From: Rhodocyclales bacterium
GTDB lineage: Bacteria > Pseudomonadota > Gammaproteobacteria > Burkholderiales > Rhodocyclaceae
Length of the DNA stretch: 64,000 nt
Direction of reading: 5' to 3'
NCBI GenBank assembly: GCA_026399475.1
Contig: JAPLQY010000032.1
Span: 62,001-126,000, forward strand
In this document: one piece after another, positions 18,001 through 25,429 of the stretch
Position numbering within the stretch: the stretch's first letter is position 1
Layout of the letters: each line of letters begins with the position of its first letter
Position numbers and translations under genes: made by a program
Notes under the pieces: generated by a model
Databases searched by the model: none
What the model was told of the DNA's origin: nothing
What the model saw: only the letters and a program-made list of their open reading frames with translations

Positions 18001-19595
18001 AGTGAGGACGCATAGGATACGCCGAGCCGGGCCAGCGTGCGCTCGGCGGCCAGCACGCCGCGAAAATTCGCTTCTTCGAACAGCGACAGGCCGGAAACAT
18101 CGGCATGGGCGAACTGGATGCCTGCGCTGCCAGACTCGAAGCTGTTGCGGATACCGCTCCACAGACGACCGGGAAGCGGGCGAATCATGGCGTGGGCATG
18201 GCGGTGGATGTCCACGCGCATCGTCAGCTCGCGAATTTCCGGATGCGGACCGGACAGGTCGGCCAGCACTTCCTCGGCCCATGCGTCGCGGCCCTGCAAG
18301 AGTTGTTTGTGCCGGGATGCCGACTCCTCATGCAGCGCCCGATACCAGGTAATCACCGTTGGCGCCGGCGCGTAGCGCAGTTGCTGATGGGTAGCCACCA
18401 CATAGCCCAGCGCGGCGCTGTCATGCAGGACGTTGTCCCAGGCCAGCGGATGGCCGGCGCGGGTTTGCGGCGCTGAGGAAAGCGTCAGATTCGCCACGAT
18501 CCACGGTGCATACTCGGCGCCCTTGATGGCTGCCAGCCATTCCGGTCGCGGCGCGGCGAACACATGCGGGATCAGGAACAGCGGCGCGGCCCAGACCAGC
18601 TCGCGACTGACGATGCGGATGCTGCGGTTTTCGGCGGCAAGGTAGACGTCGCAGGTGGTTTCCTTTTTGCCTTGCTCGACGCGGAAAACCAGTGCGTTCG
18701 GCTGCACCCGGCCAGCGGTTGCCCGCGCCAGTCCGCGTGCCAGCCAGGCGTTGCCTTCCGGCGCCGTCAGCACCTGGCCTTCGCCATCGCGGCAGGCGAA
18801 GTAGTGCAGGCCGGCCCAGGCCGAAGTCCGGGAGGCAGCAGTGCCGTAGTCGTCGCGGCAGGCGTAGTTGACCAGCCAGTGCAGGCCCGGTGCGGTGTAG
18901 CCTTCGCGCAGCAGCCAGTCGCGCATGGTGATGCGGTCCAGCGCCAGCATTTTCGGATCGCGGCTGGACAGCGCCAGCGGCAGGGCGAATGCGCGCCTTC
19001 CTGCGGCGTCACGCCGCTGCCGCAACTCGGCGACATAGTCCTGAAAACGGGCGTATTGAGCGCGCTCTGATTTCGGCACGCCCAGTGTCGGCCACAAACC
19101 GTCCTGCCAATAGCCGTTGGTGTAAAGCCGTTCCTGCGGTGCATGACACAGGTAGCTCTCGTCGTATACGGGGTGCGCGGCATCCGGGTCACCCTGCAGC
19201 ACGCCCAGTTCGGCCAGCAGCTGGCGCGTGGCGAGTGCTTCGCGCGGCGGCAGGGGCAGGTAATGCGCGCCGAGCGGATGGGCCGAGATTTCGTTCCTTC
19301 CGGCGCGCGAATTGCCGCCGGCCTCCGTTTCCATTTCCAGCAGCAGGAAATCATCACAGCCCGAGCGGGCCAGCTTCCATGCTGCCGACAGTCCGCCGAT
19401 GCCGCCGCCGACAATCGCCACCGTGGTGCGCCGTGTTTCTGTCGGAGCCGGAAAGTCAGGCTTGCGCAGGCGATGGCCGAGGGCGTCGTTGGCCCCGGAA
19501 AGCGTGCCTGGAGGCAGGGGAGGTGCGGGCTTCGTGCCGCACGCTGCCAATGTCGCTGCGGCAGAAGCCGCCGTCAGAAACTCGCGCCGCCGCAT
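17997..19595 (-). CDS. FAD-dependent amine-oxidase-like Tat lipoprotein
   Basis: The 532-residue protein begins with a twin-arginine signal (RRREFLTAA) and a lipobox (LAACGT, Cys19), so it should be exported folded and lipid-anchored. An FAD-binding Rossmann motif VAIVGGGIGGLSAAWKLA lies at about residues 59-76, with a GG-doublet follow-up (EAGGNS). The overall shape is that of NAD(P)-binding amine oxidase/protoporphyrinogen-oxidase-like flavoproteins. Its gene overlaps speD by 4 bp, suggesting a polyamine-related substrate, but that is inference. Its start codon overlaps the toxin stop by one base (TGATG). Confidence 0.85.
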   Translation of the reverse strand: MRRREFLTAASAAATLAACGTKPAPPLPPGTLSGANDALGHRLRKPDFPAPTETRRTTVAIVGGGIGGLSAAWKLARSGCDDFLLLEMETEAGGNSRAGRNEISAHPLGAHYLPLPPREALATRQLLAELGVLQGDPDAAHPVYDESYLCHAPQERLYTNGYWQDGLWPTLGVPKSERAQYARFQDYVAELRQRRDAAGRRAFALPLALSSRDPKMLALDRITMRDWLLREGYTAPGLHWLVNYACRDDYGTAASRTSAWAGLHYFACRDGEGQVLTAPEGNAWLARGLARATAGRVQPNALVFRVEQGKKETTCDVYLAAENRSIRIVSRELVWAAPLFLIPHVFAAPRPEWLAAIKGAEYAPWIVANLTLSSAPQTRAGHPLAWDNVLHDSAALGYVVATHQQLRYAPAPTVITWYRALHEESASRHKQLLQGRDAWAEEVLADLSGPHPEIRELTMRVDIHRHAHAMIRPLPGRLWSGIRNSFESGSAGIQFAHADVSGLSLFEEANFRGVLAAERTLARLGVSYASSL

Positions 19596-19903
19596 CAGTG
19601 GTAGTCGTCTTCCCGCTGGTGCCTGACCGCGAGAATCGTCACGTAGCCGTCGGCCTCGATCTCGAACAGCGCGACATAGCCCGAGTTATCGAAGGGAATG
19701 ATGAGTTCGCGCAGGAAGGGATCGCCTGATCCAGCTCCCGCCTTGCGGCAGGAGAAAGGAAATATCTCCAGCAATTCGACGGCCTTGGCGATGGCCAGCT
19801 CGGCGCGTTCTGCGACGCCGATCTCGCGTTCGAGCAGGTAATCGAACGGGCGCAGCAAATCCGCCTCCGCTTCCTCAGTGAAGCGGACCACGAACTTCTT
19901 CAT
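19595..19903 (-). CDS. RelE/ParE-family toxin
   Basis: The 102-residue protein has the RelE/ParE fold pattern: KFVVRFTEEAEADLLRPFDYLLER at the N-terminus, a conserved RELIIPFDNSGYVALFEIE strand pair, and a final VTILAVRHQREDDYH segment with the usual basic and histidine residues. ParE types poison gyrase and RelE types cut ribosome-bound mRNA; which applies here is not clear. Its start overlaps the antitoxin stop by 4 bp, the normal antitoxin-first arrangement. Confidence 0.87.
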   Translation of the reverse strand: MKKFVVRFTEEAEADLLRPFDYLLEREIGVAERAELAIAKAVELLEIFPFSCRKAGAGSGDPFLRELIIPFDNSGYVALFEIEADGYVTILAVRHQREDDYH

Positions 19904-20178
19904 TTGACGATAGCCGCCTTCTTCCGCGCATTCTTCAGGCGTCGGTCCAGTTTGCCGAGGACAGTCGCGGCCGTGACATAGCGGCCGGATGCGCGCGCCG
20001 CGTCGCGCGAGGCGAGGCCGCGCGCGACAAATGCCGCCTGCGCCCGCCGGTACTCGACGTTGCGCCGCACGGCATCCTCGACGAAACCCGACAGGGTTTC
20101 ACCATCGGCCAACAATTCTTCAGCGGCCTGACGAAGCTCGGGCGGGACGCGGACAGCGGGGATGGCGGCAGTTTTCAT
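19900..20178 (-). CDS. Antitoxin of the RelE/ParE-type pair
   Basis: The 92-residue protein starts with a short ribbon-helix-helix-like stretch (PAVRVPPELRQAAEELLADG then LSGFVEDAVRRNVEYRR), the DNA-binding part of ParD/CopG-like antitoxins. The basic C-terminal half would wrap the toxin. A GGAG ribosome-binding site precedes the ATG, and a near-perfect inverted repeat lies just upstream, a likely site for autorepression. Confidence 0.83.
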   Translation of the reverse strand: MKTAAIPAVRVPPELRQAAEELLADGETLSGFVEDAVRRNVEYRRAQAAFVARGLASRDAARASGRYVTAATVLGKLDRRLKNARKKAAIVK

Positions 20179-20189
20179 GGAGGTCTCCG

Positions 20190-20209
20190 TGCATTACATT
20201 TGTGATGCA
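20190..20209. promoter_or_regulatory. Candidate antitoxin operator
   Basis: TGCATTAC-ATTT-GTGATGCA is an inverted repeat with one mismatch in 8-bp arms, 11 bp upstream of the antitoxin start codon. Position and symmetry fit a ribbon-helix-helix antitoxin operator. Confidence 0.5.
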
Positions 20210-20600
20210 ATGTTGCCAGCAAGGCAGGCCGTAAGCAAGCGATCCTGATTCCCGGTGAGCTTTTCCTCTTGGCGTGAGCCTGCCAGTCAAGCATCTGTTG
20301 CCGAGTGGCTCCAATAGACTGGTTGTTGCCTGCTGACAAATGCATAGCCAGCGGCCGGTCCACTCAGTTTCCTACCGTTCGGCCTTGGCTTGGTGGCATG
20401 ACGGCAAAGTGCCCTTACCGTCGGCATTACCAATGGCTCCAACCGCTGCTTTGCCGACGCCCAAGCGGGGCGCGGTGACGGTATGGAACGAGTCAAAAGG
20501 AGACGCTGAGCTTGCCATTGGCGGGATGGCATTTAACCGCAAACATTGCGCTGCGCAACAGCTCGCCTGTATATCCATCGCGAAATGCAGATACCCAAAA
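20210..20600. other. Non-coding stretch between antitoxin gene and speE-tail copy
   Basis: About 390 bp in which I see no plausible gene on either strand: open frames are short and lack ribosome-binding sites or recognisable domains. It is part of the insert between the SpeE-like and flavoprotein genes and may hold remnants of what was carried in. Confidence 0.4.
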
Positions 20601-20620
20601 TATCGGAATCACTGCCGATA
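20601..20620 (-). terminator. Hairpin right after the duplicated speE tail
   Basis: TATCGG-N8-CCGATA lies immediately after the stop of the speE-tail copy; on the minus strand it is followed by a short T-run (ATATTTT). It could end the fic transcript. Confidence 0.4.
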
Positions 20621-20719
20621 TCAGTGTGCCTGCAGCCGGCCCCACTCACGTTCGAAGATACGAACGAGGTTCTGGTTGTCGAGGCGATTGGGTTTGGCGC
20701 TGGTCTCGGCCTCGTTCAT
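20621..20719 (-). pseudogene. Duplicated 3' end of the speE-like gene, open as a 32-residue ORF
   Basis: The last 25 or so codons read KPNRLDNQNLVRIFEREWG plus LQAH, against EPNRLDNQSLVRVFEREWG plus VLAH at the true end of the SpeE-like protein at 21799. The DNA aligns without gaps from the stop codon for about 75 bp, with scattered differences, and the match ends a few codons inward. The fragment starts with an ATG overlapping the fic stop by 4 bp, so a coupled 32-residue peptide could be made. Either it is a relic of recombination at the end of speE or a retained C-terminal peptide. The fic gene lies exactly between the two copies. Confidence 0.75.
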
Positions 20720-21723
20720 GCGTTCTTCAGCACATAGCGGCCGGTCTTGTTGCCGCCAACTTTCTCGACCACGCCCGCATCCAGCAGCGGGCGCAGCAAA
20801 TCCATTGCACCCTGCCGCGATACGCCCAGCGTCGCCCATATTTCGGCCGGCGTCATGCCTCCGTGGTCGCGCAACAGGTGCAGCAATTGCTCCTGGCGTG
20901 GACGCAAAACCAGCTTCCCGGCGGAGCCCACCTGCAAGGTTTGAATCCGCAGCCACACCCGTTCCAGCGTCTGGCGCAATCCCGCCGCGCAATATTCCAG
21001 CCAGGCGCTCAAATCGTCCCCGGCTTTGCGCACGCCTTGCAGCGCGGCATAGTAGGCGGGCCGATCCTCCCAGTAATACTCATCCACGGCGAAGATGTGA
21101 TGCGTATCGAAGCCGCGCCGATAGAGTTCCCACAGTGCCAGCGCCCGCCCGGTGCGACCGTTGCCGTCGGCGAAGGGGTGGATGGCCTCGAAGCGGTAAT
21201 GCAAGATCGCTGAACTCAGCACGGGCGACAGCTTTGCCGCCGCGCCGTTCCACCACTCCAGCAACTCGAACATCAGACCGGAGACCGCATCCGGCGGTGG
21301 TGGGAGATAGCGCCCTACCCGGACGGCAATCATCCGGTATTTTCCGGCCTCGCCCTGGTCCATTACGTCGCCGGCCAGAATGCGGTGCAGTTCGAGAATG
21401 TCCGCGTGGCGGAGAACCTTCTTGCCGGCATGCTTTTCGACGTAGCGCAGCCCGGCGAAATAATTGATGACCTCGCGCTTGGGTCGTGTGCCGGGCGTGG
21501 AAAGCTCGCGTCCCTCTTCAAGAGCGCGCACCTGTTCGAGCGTCAGCGGGTTGCCCTCGATTGCCGTCGACGCATGGACGTTGCGGGTACGGGTGTCTTT
21601 TTGCAGGGCGGGAATCCAGGCCAGATCCACCACCGCACTCTGGATGCGCTCGCGCAAGGCAGCCACCTGCTCGACTTCGGCAAGCAGGGCCGGGGTAATC
21701 GTGAACGAGGGAACATAGACCAT
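20716..21723 (-). CDS. Fic-domain protein (AMPylator/nucleotidyl transferase), class II
   Basis: The 335-residue protein carries a full Fic active site HPFADGNGRTGR (residues 182-193) with the catalytic His182. An N-terminal inhibitory helix motif (S/T)xxxE(G/N) is present as STAIEGN (Ser52-Glu56-Gly57), which marks a self-inhibited class II Fic protein. After the Fic fold comes a winged-helix segment (residues about 275-335, LRPRQEQLLHLLRDHGG to the end), as in Fic proteins of the Bacteroides and Shewanella type. It should transfer AMP or a related group to a hydroxyl side chain of a target protein. No separate antitoxin is needed. Confidence 0.92.
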   Translation of the reverse strand: MVYVPSFTITPALLAEVEQVAALRERIQSAVVDLAWIPALQKDTRTRNVHASTAIEGNPLTLEQVRALEEGRELSTPGTRPKREVINYFAGLRYVEKHAGKKVLRHADILELHRILAGDVMDQGEAGKYRMIAVRVGRYLPPPPDAVSGLMFELLEWWNGAAAKLSPVLSSAILHYRFEAIHPFADGNGRTGRALALWELYRRGFDTHHIFAVDEYYWEDRPAYYAALQGVRKAGDDLSAWLEYCAAGLRQTLERVWLRIQTLQVGSAGKLVLRPRQEQLLHLLRDHGGMTPAEIWATLGVSRQGAMDLLRPLLDAGVVEKVGGNKTGRYVLKNA

Positions 21724-21742
21724 GACGGCAGCCTAAGTTAAA

Positions 21743-21771
21743 GTCAAGTATCAGTCAAGTTTTGTGTCAAG
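21743..21771 (-). promoter_or_regulatory. Three helically phased CTTGAC repeats upstream of fic
   Basis: On the minus strand CTTGAC occurs at 21771-21766, 21759-21754 and 21748-21743, at 12- and 11-bp steps, with a partial fourth copy (ACTTAG) nearer the ATG at 21723. The first copy reads TTGACA and could be a -35 box. Repeats one turn apart suggest a cooperative operator. Confidence 0.4.
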
Positions 21772-21789
21772 CCGACTGGAAAAGTCGGC
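21771..21789 (-). terminator. Stem-loop after the SpeE-like gene
   Basis: GCCGACT-N5-AGTCGGC forms a 7-bp stem 10 bp after the speE-like stop codon. On the minus strand there is no clear T-run, so it is at best a weak terminator or an mRNA end stabiliser. It also borders the CTTGAC repeats. Confidence 0.35.
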
Positions 21790-21798
21790 GCGGCCGAT

Positions 21799-23301
21799 TC
21801 AATGCGCCAGTACCCTGCCCCACTCGCGCTCGAATACGCGCACCAGCGACTGGTTGTCGAGGCGGTTGGGCTCGGCGGCAACGCGCGCCATGTCGGTGGG
21901 GAAGTGGAACAGCGCAGGCAGGGCATCGGGGGTGATGAATCGTGTCGGCACCGGGATCGCGGTGGGCGGCCGGTACTGGCGCCGGCCAGCCAGGATGTAG
22001 CCCCATTCGCCGAAGCTCGGTACCAGCGCATGGTAGGGCGCGGTCTGCCAGCCGGCCGCTTCGAGCGTGGCGACCACGGTCCAGAAGCTCTCCCGCGCAT
22101 ACATCGGCGACGTGGCCTGGACCACGATCAGGCCGGTTTCGGCGACATGCTGTTTCAGGAGGCGGTAGAAGGCCGTCGAGTAGAGCTTGCCCAGGCTGTG
22201 GTTCGACGGATCGGGGAAATCCGCGACGACGAAATCGAACATCTCCTGCGTCTGCTCCAGCCATTGCAGGGCATCGGCATTGATGATCCTGAGCTTCGGT
22301 GAAGTCAGCGCGCCGCCATTCAGTTCGCTGAGCAGGGGCGACTTCGAGAACAGCTCGGTCATGCGCGGATCGAGATCGACCAGCGTGATGCTGTCTACCT
22401 GCGGGTACTTGAGGATCTCGCGCACCGCCATGCCGTCGCCGCCGCCCAGCACCAGCACCCGGTGCGCGCCGGGCAGCGCTGCCAGCCCGGGATGCACCAG
22501 TGCCTCGTGGTAGCGGTATTCGTCGCGCGAGGAAAACTGCAGGTTGTGGTTCAGATACAGCCGCAACTCGTCGCGCCAGCGCGTGACCACGATGCGCTGA
22601 TAGGGGCTGGTCTCGGCATGCACGATGTCCTCGCTGTAGAGATTTGCCTCGGCCAGGCTGACAAACTGGCCGGCGAAACCGAAGCCGAGCGCGAGCAGCC
22701 CGATCACCGCGACGCATTGCGCACGCAGTACCGCCAACGCTCCGATCTGGGCGCGGAACAGCCACAGCGCCCAGGCGGCGACTGCGGCGTTGAGCAGGCC
22801 GAACAGCAGTGCGCTGCGCACCAGCCCCAGGTGCGGCGCCAGCAGCAGGGGGAACAGCACCGAGACCGCCAGCGCACCGACGTAGTCAAAGGTCAGCACC
22901 TGCGCCACGAGGTCCTTGAACGCCACCTCGCGCTTCAGGATGCGCATGATCAGCGGAATTTCGAGCCCGACCAGGATGCCGATCAGCAGCACAAGTCCGT
23001 AGAGCGTGAAGCGGAAGGGCCCGGCGTGCAGGGTGAACAACAGGAACAGCAGCCCCGCCGAGAGGCCGCCGAGCAGGCCCACCAGCAGCTCGATCTGGAT
23101 GAAGCGCACCAGCAGATTGCCGCCGACATGCTTCGACAGCCAGGAGCCGATGCCCATGGCGAACAGATAGACGCCGATCACCGTCGAAAACTGCATCACC
23201 GAGTCGCCCAGCAGGTAACTCGCGAGGGCGCCGGCGATCAGCTCGTACGCCAGTCCGCAGGAGGCGACGATGAAGACGGAGACCAGCAGGGGGCGCTGCA
23301 T
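21799..23301 (-). CDS. SpeE-like polyamine aminopropyltransferase with N-terminal membrane domain
   Basis: The 500-residue protein joins about seven membrane helices (residues 5-215) to a cytoplasmic spermidine-synthase domain. The AdoMet-site GGGDG is at 286-290, an acidic VDLDPRM loop follows, and the catalytic region ADFPDPSNHSLGKLYS contains Asp361 and Asp364; YRYHEALVHPGL is the substrate-entry segment. It should transfer an aminopropyl group from decarboxylated AdoMet, supplied by SpeD, to an amine. A membrane-bound form suggests that the acceptor is at or in the membrane. The ATG lies 10 bp after the stop of the 47-residue gene. Its 3' end is copied beyond fic. Confidence 0.9.
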   Translation of the reverse strand: MQRPLLVSVFIVASCGLAYELIAGALASYLLGDSVMQFSTVIGVYLFAMGIGSWLSKHVGGNLLVRFIQIELLVGLLGGLSAGLLFLLFTLHAGPFRFTLYGLVLLIGILVGLEIPLIMRILKREVAFKDLVAQVLTFDYVGALAVSVLFPLLLAPHLGLVRSALLFGLLNAAVAAWALWLFRAQIGALAVLRAQCVAVIGLLALGFGFAGQFVSLAEANLYSEDIVHAETSPYQRIVVTRWRDELRLYLNHNLQFSSRDEYRYHEALVHPGLAALPGAHRVLVLGGGDGMAVREILKYPQVDSITLVDLDPRMTELFSKSPLLSELNGGALTSPKLRIINADALQWLEQTQEMFDFVVADFPDPSNHSLGKLYSTAFYRLLKQHVAETGLIVVQATSPMYARESFWTVVATLEAAGWQTAPYHALVPSFGEWGYILAGRRQYRPPTAIPVPTRFITPDALPALFHFPTDMARVAAEPNRLDNQSLVRVFEREWGRVLAH

Positions 23302-23311
23302 TACGCTTTCG

Positions 23312-23455
23312 TCATTTGTGGAGCGCCCGCGCCGCGTTGACCGAGCGTACCGGCTGTGCGTCGGCGCTTTCGGAAAACAGGCTCCAGCCCAGGTATTGTC
23401 CGTAGTTGAACAGGGCGAACGCGGCGAGGCTGAGGATCATTGCGGCGCGTGGCAT
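23312..23455 (-). CDS. 47-residue single-pass membrane protein in the polyamine-linked operon
   Basis: This short gene lies exactly between the DUF4178 and SpeE-like genes. Its ATG overlaps the DUF4178 stop by one base (TGATG) and its stop is 10 bp before the SpeE-like ATG, so it fits an operon without a gap. The product begins MPRAAMILSLAAFALFNYGQ: a hydrophobic helix (about residues 4-27) then a short polar tail ending ARALHK. I know no function. Spacing, overlap and a clean helix support it as a real gene. Confidence 0.68.
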   Translation of the reverse strand: MPRAAMILSLAAFALFNYGQYLGWSLFSESADAQPVRSVNAARALHK

Positions 23456-25413
23456 CAGTCGTCGCTCCCGGAGTCGCTGTCGCTGTCACTCTCGCCGGAT
23501 CCGAGATCCGCGCCGTTGGAAAGGAAATCCGCGTCCTTCCAGCGCTCGGTCTCGAAAGCGTTCACTCTGTAGCGGCTGAACAGCGGCAAAGTGGCGAGGA
23601 AAGCCAGCAGGAAGAAGAAGTTGCTCCACGCCGCCTGATCGCGCGTTACCCTTATCCGGTCTGCAACGGAGACGGGCTTCTCGGCGGAGATTTCCGGATC
23701 GATGACGAAGTAATAGGTGCCTGCCGGCAGATCGCGGAACACCATTTCGCGCGAGCGATCGCCTTCACTCCAGCTTTCGCCATCGTCCACCCCGTGCCAG
23801 TAAGCGACGTCGGTCTGCGTAATCCAGGCGCGACCGCTCTTCTTTTCGATCAGGGTCAGATTCAGCCCCAGCCAGTTGTTGTCGAGATCGGTGTCGTGGC
23901 GAAATGCGAGGCTTCTCGCGTCGCGATCGAGTTCGAAGGTTTGGGTAGTGACGCTTTCCTCATTTTGCGGCGAGAACACCAGCCGCTGGTCGAGCAGGGT
24001 GTGTCCGCCCAGAACGGAAAACCAGAGCAGCTGCGCTACCGTCGCCAGGGCCAGGAATTTCCAGAAAGCGCTGCAGACCTTGCGGTGACTCTCACTGCGT
24101 GGATTCGGCTGGTTCATGCCGATGCCGACGGATGTAGGCAGTGCCTTCTTCAGCTTGAAGGCTGCGGCGACTTCCTCTGGCGGCAGGTATTCACCGAGCG
24201 ACCAGGTGGTTTCATTGTGGCTAGTCTCGCGACTCAGCATCTTCGGCGGGGCGATGAAGTCGATGGTCTCCCAGGTTTCGCCGACGCTGACCTTCCAGGT
24301 GAATTCGCCGATGACGTAGCGGGTTACGGCCGAGCCGGCCGAGTAGCGTCGATACACTTCGCCGCCGTAGGTGGCCGATGGAACACCGACGTGGTAAGGC
24401 GGGGGTCGGCTGATCGGGCTGACCCAGTTCCAGTGTCGATCCGCTTCGATCAGCCAGCGGAAGCCCACTTCCGGGTGATGCAGCAGGTATTCCTGCCAGG
24501 GGTAGTCCCTGCCGTCGGCCGTGATCGCCCGCTGTTGAAAGCCGATGACGGTCCAGTCCTTGCCGGCAAAGCGACCGACGCTGCCAAGCGGGATCAGCGG
24601 TTCGATGCGGGTTGCCGCTTCGGCTTTCTGCAGGATGCGCAGGCTTTCGTTGGCGGTGTCGAGCACGCTGAGACAGGACGGGCAGGCGACGCTCTGCACC
24701 GCCTTGTCGTGCAGCGTGATGGCGCTGCCGCACGAAGGGCATTGCAGCGCCTTGACCACACCGGCTGGCGTTGTCGCCGCCTGCTCGCCACGCAGGTTGG
24801 CGAACCTGAAGGCGGCAAACGGCAGCGATTCGCCGACGAAGAACAGCGGCGGCGTCTCCGAGTAGTCGATGCTGGCGAAGGCGGCCTCGGCGTCGTCCGT
24901 GCTGCGCAAGTCGGCCAGCTGCGCCGGATAGCCGGCACCGAAGGCAAAGGGCAGTTCGCCCTCGCCCGCAATGCACATGGCTTCTTCCAGGTCGGTGACA
25001 ACGAAGTCCTTGCCCGCCAGCGTGAGCTCATCGTTTGGCATGAGCTTCGCAAACTCGGGCAGAGGGGCTCCTGGTGCCTTGAGAAAAGTGACCAGGTATT
25101 CGCCGTTGGCGTCCGACAGCCAGCCGCCGCGCATGTCATCGAACAGCACATGCCATTCGTTCCAGACCCCCGCCGCATAGCGCAACTGGATGCGTCCGAT
25201 TACCGCGAAATGCACGCCGTGATACTGGCCTTCAGTGCCGATCCGGATTGGTGAAGCGTCCTCGATCAGGTCGGCCATGCGACCGAGGTTTTCCAGGTTG
25301 CCGCCATGACGCACCAGCGTGCTGCGACAGAACTCGCAGACGCCATGGAAGGATGCCGACGACTTGAAGACGACCGGTGCGCCGCAGGTTGGGCAGTTGG
25401 CGCTGAAGGGCAT
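23455..25413 (-). CDS. DUF4178-domain membrane protein with two zinc ribbons
   Basis: The 652-residue protein opens with a zinc ribbon (Cys7, Cys10, Cys26, Cys29). A DUF4178-type beta-rich domain follows (GQYHGVHFAVIGRIQLRY), then a second ribbon (QCPSCGSAITLHD ... ACPSCLSVLD) and a second DUF4178 region (GKDWTVIGFQQRAI). Two membrane helices lie in the last third (near FLALATVAQLLWFSVLG and FFFLLAFLATLPLFSRYR), and the tail is a run of Ser and Asp. DUF4178 genes travel with DUF350, SPFH and speD/speE genes; the molecular role is unknown. It overlaps the next gene by one base. Confidence 0.85.
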   Translation of the reverse strand: MPFSANCPTCGAPVVFKSSASFHGVCEFCRSTLVRHGGNLENLGRMADLIEDASPIRIGTEGQYHGVHFAVIGRIQLRYAAGVWNEWHVLFDDMRGGWLSDANGEYLVTFLKAPGAPLPEFAKLMPNDELTLAGKDFVVTDLEEAMCIAGEGELPFAFGAGYPAQLADLRSTDDAEAAFASIDYSETPPLFFVGESLPFAAFRFANLRGEQAATTPAGVVKALQCPSCGSAITLHDKAVQSVACPSCLSVLDTANESLRILQKAEAATRIEPLIPLGSVGRFAGKDWTVIGFQQRAITADGRDYPWQEYLLHHPEVGFRWLIEADRHWNWVSPISRPPPYHVGVPSATYGGEVYRRYSAGSAVTRYVIGEFTWKVSVGETWETIDFIAPPKMLSRETSHNETTWSLGEYLPPEEVAAAFKLKKALPTSVGIGMNQPNPRSESHRKVCSAFWKFLALATVAQLLWFSVLGGHTLLDQRLVFSPQNEESVTTQTFELDRDARSLAFRHDTDLDNNWLGLNLTLIEKKSGRAWITQTDVAYWHGVDDGESWSEGDRSREMVFRDLPAGTYYFVIDPEISAEKPVSVADRIRVTRDQAAWSNFFFLLAFLATLPLFSRYRVNAFETERWKDADFLSNGADLGSGESDSDSDSGSDD

Positions 25414-25429
25414 GGCCCGATTCCTGTTT

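Noticed and set aside
21743..21771. CTTGAC repeats as a CRISPR or iteron array
   Set aside because: Three 6-bp units at 11-12 bp steps are too short and few; an operator or promoter is simpler.
23301..23489. 62-codon open frame overlapping the 47-residue gene
   Set aside because: It is rich in Arg, Pro and Thr with no hydrophobic part and runs into the SpeE-like start; the other frame fits the operon gap and has a membrane helix.
23440..25254. Open frame of 604 codons opposite the DUF4178 gene
   Set aside because: Zinc ribbons, helices and operon spacing support the minus-strand gene; the plus frame is its shadow.
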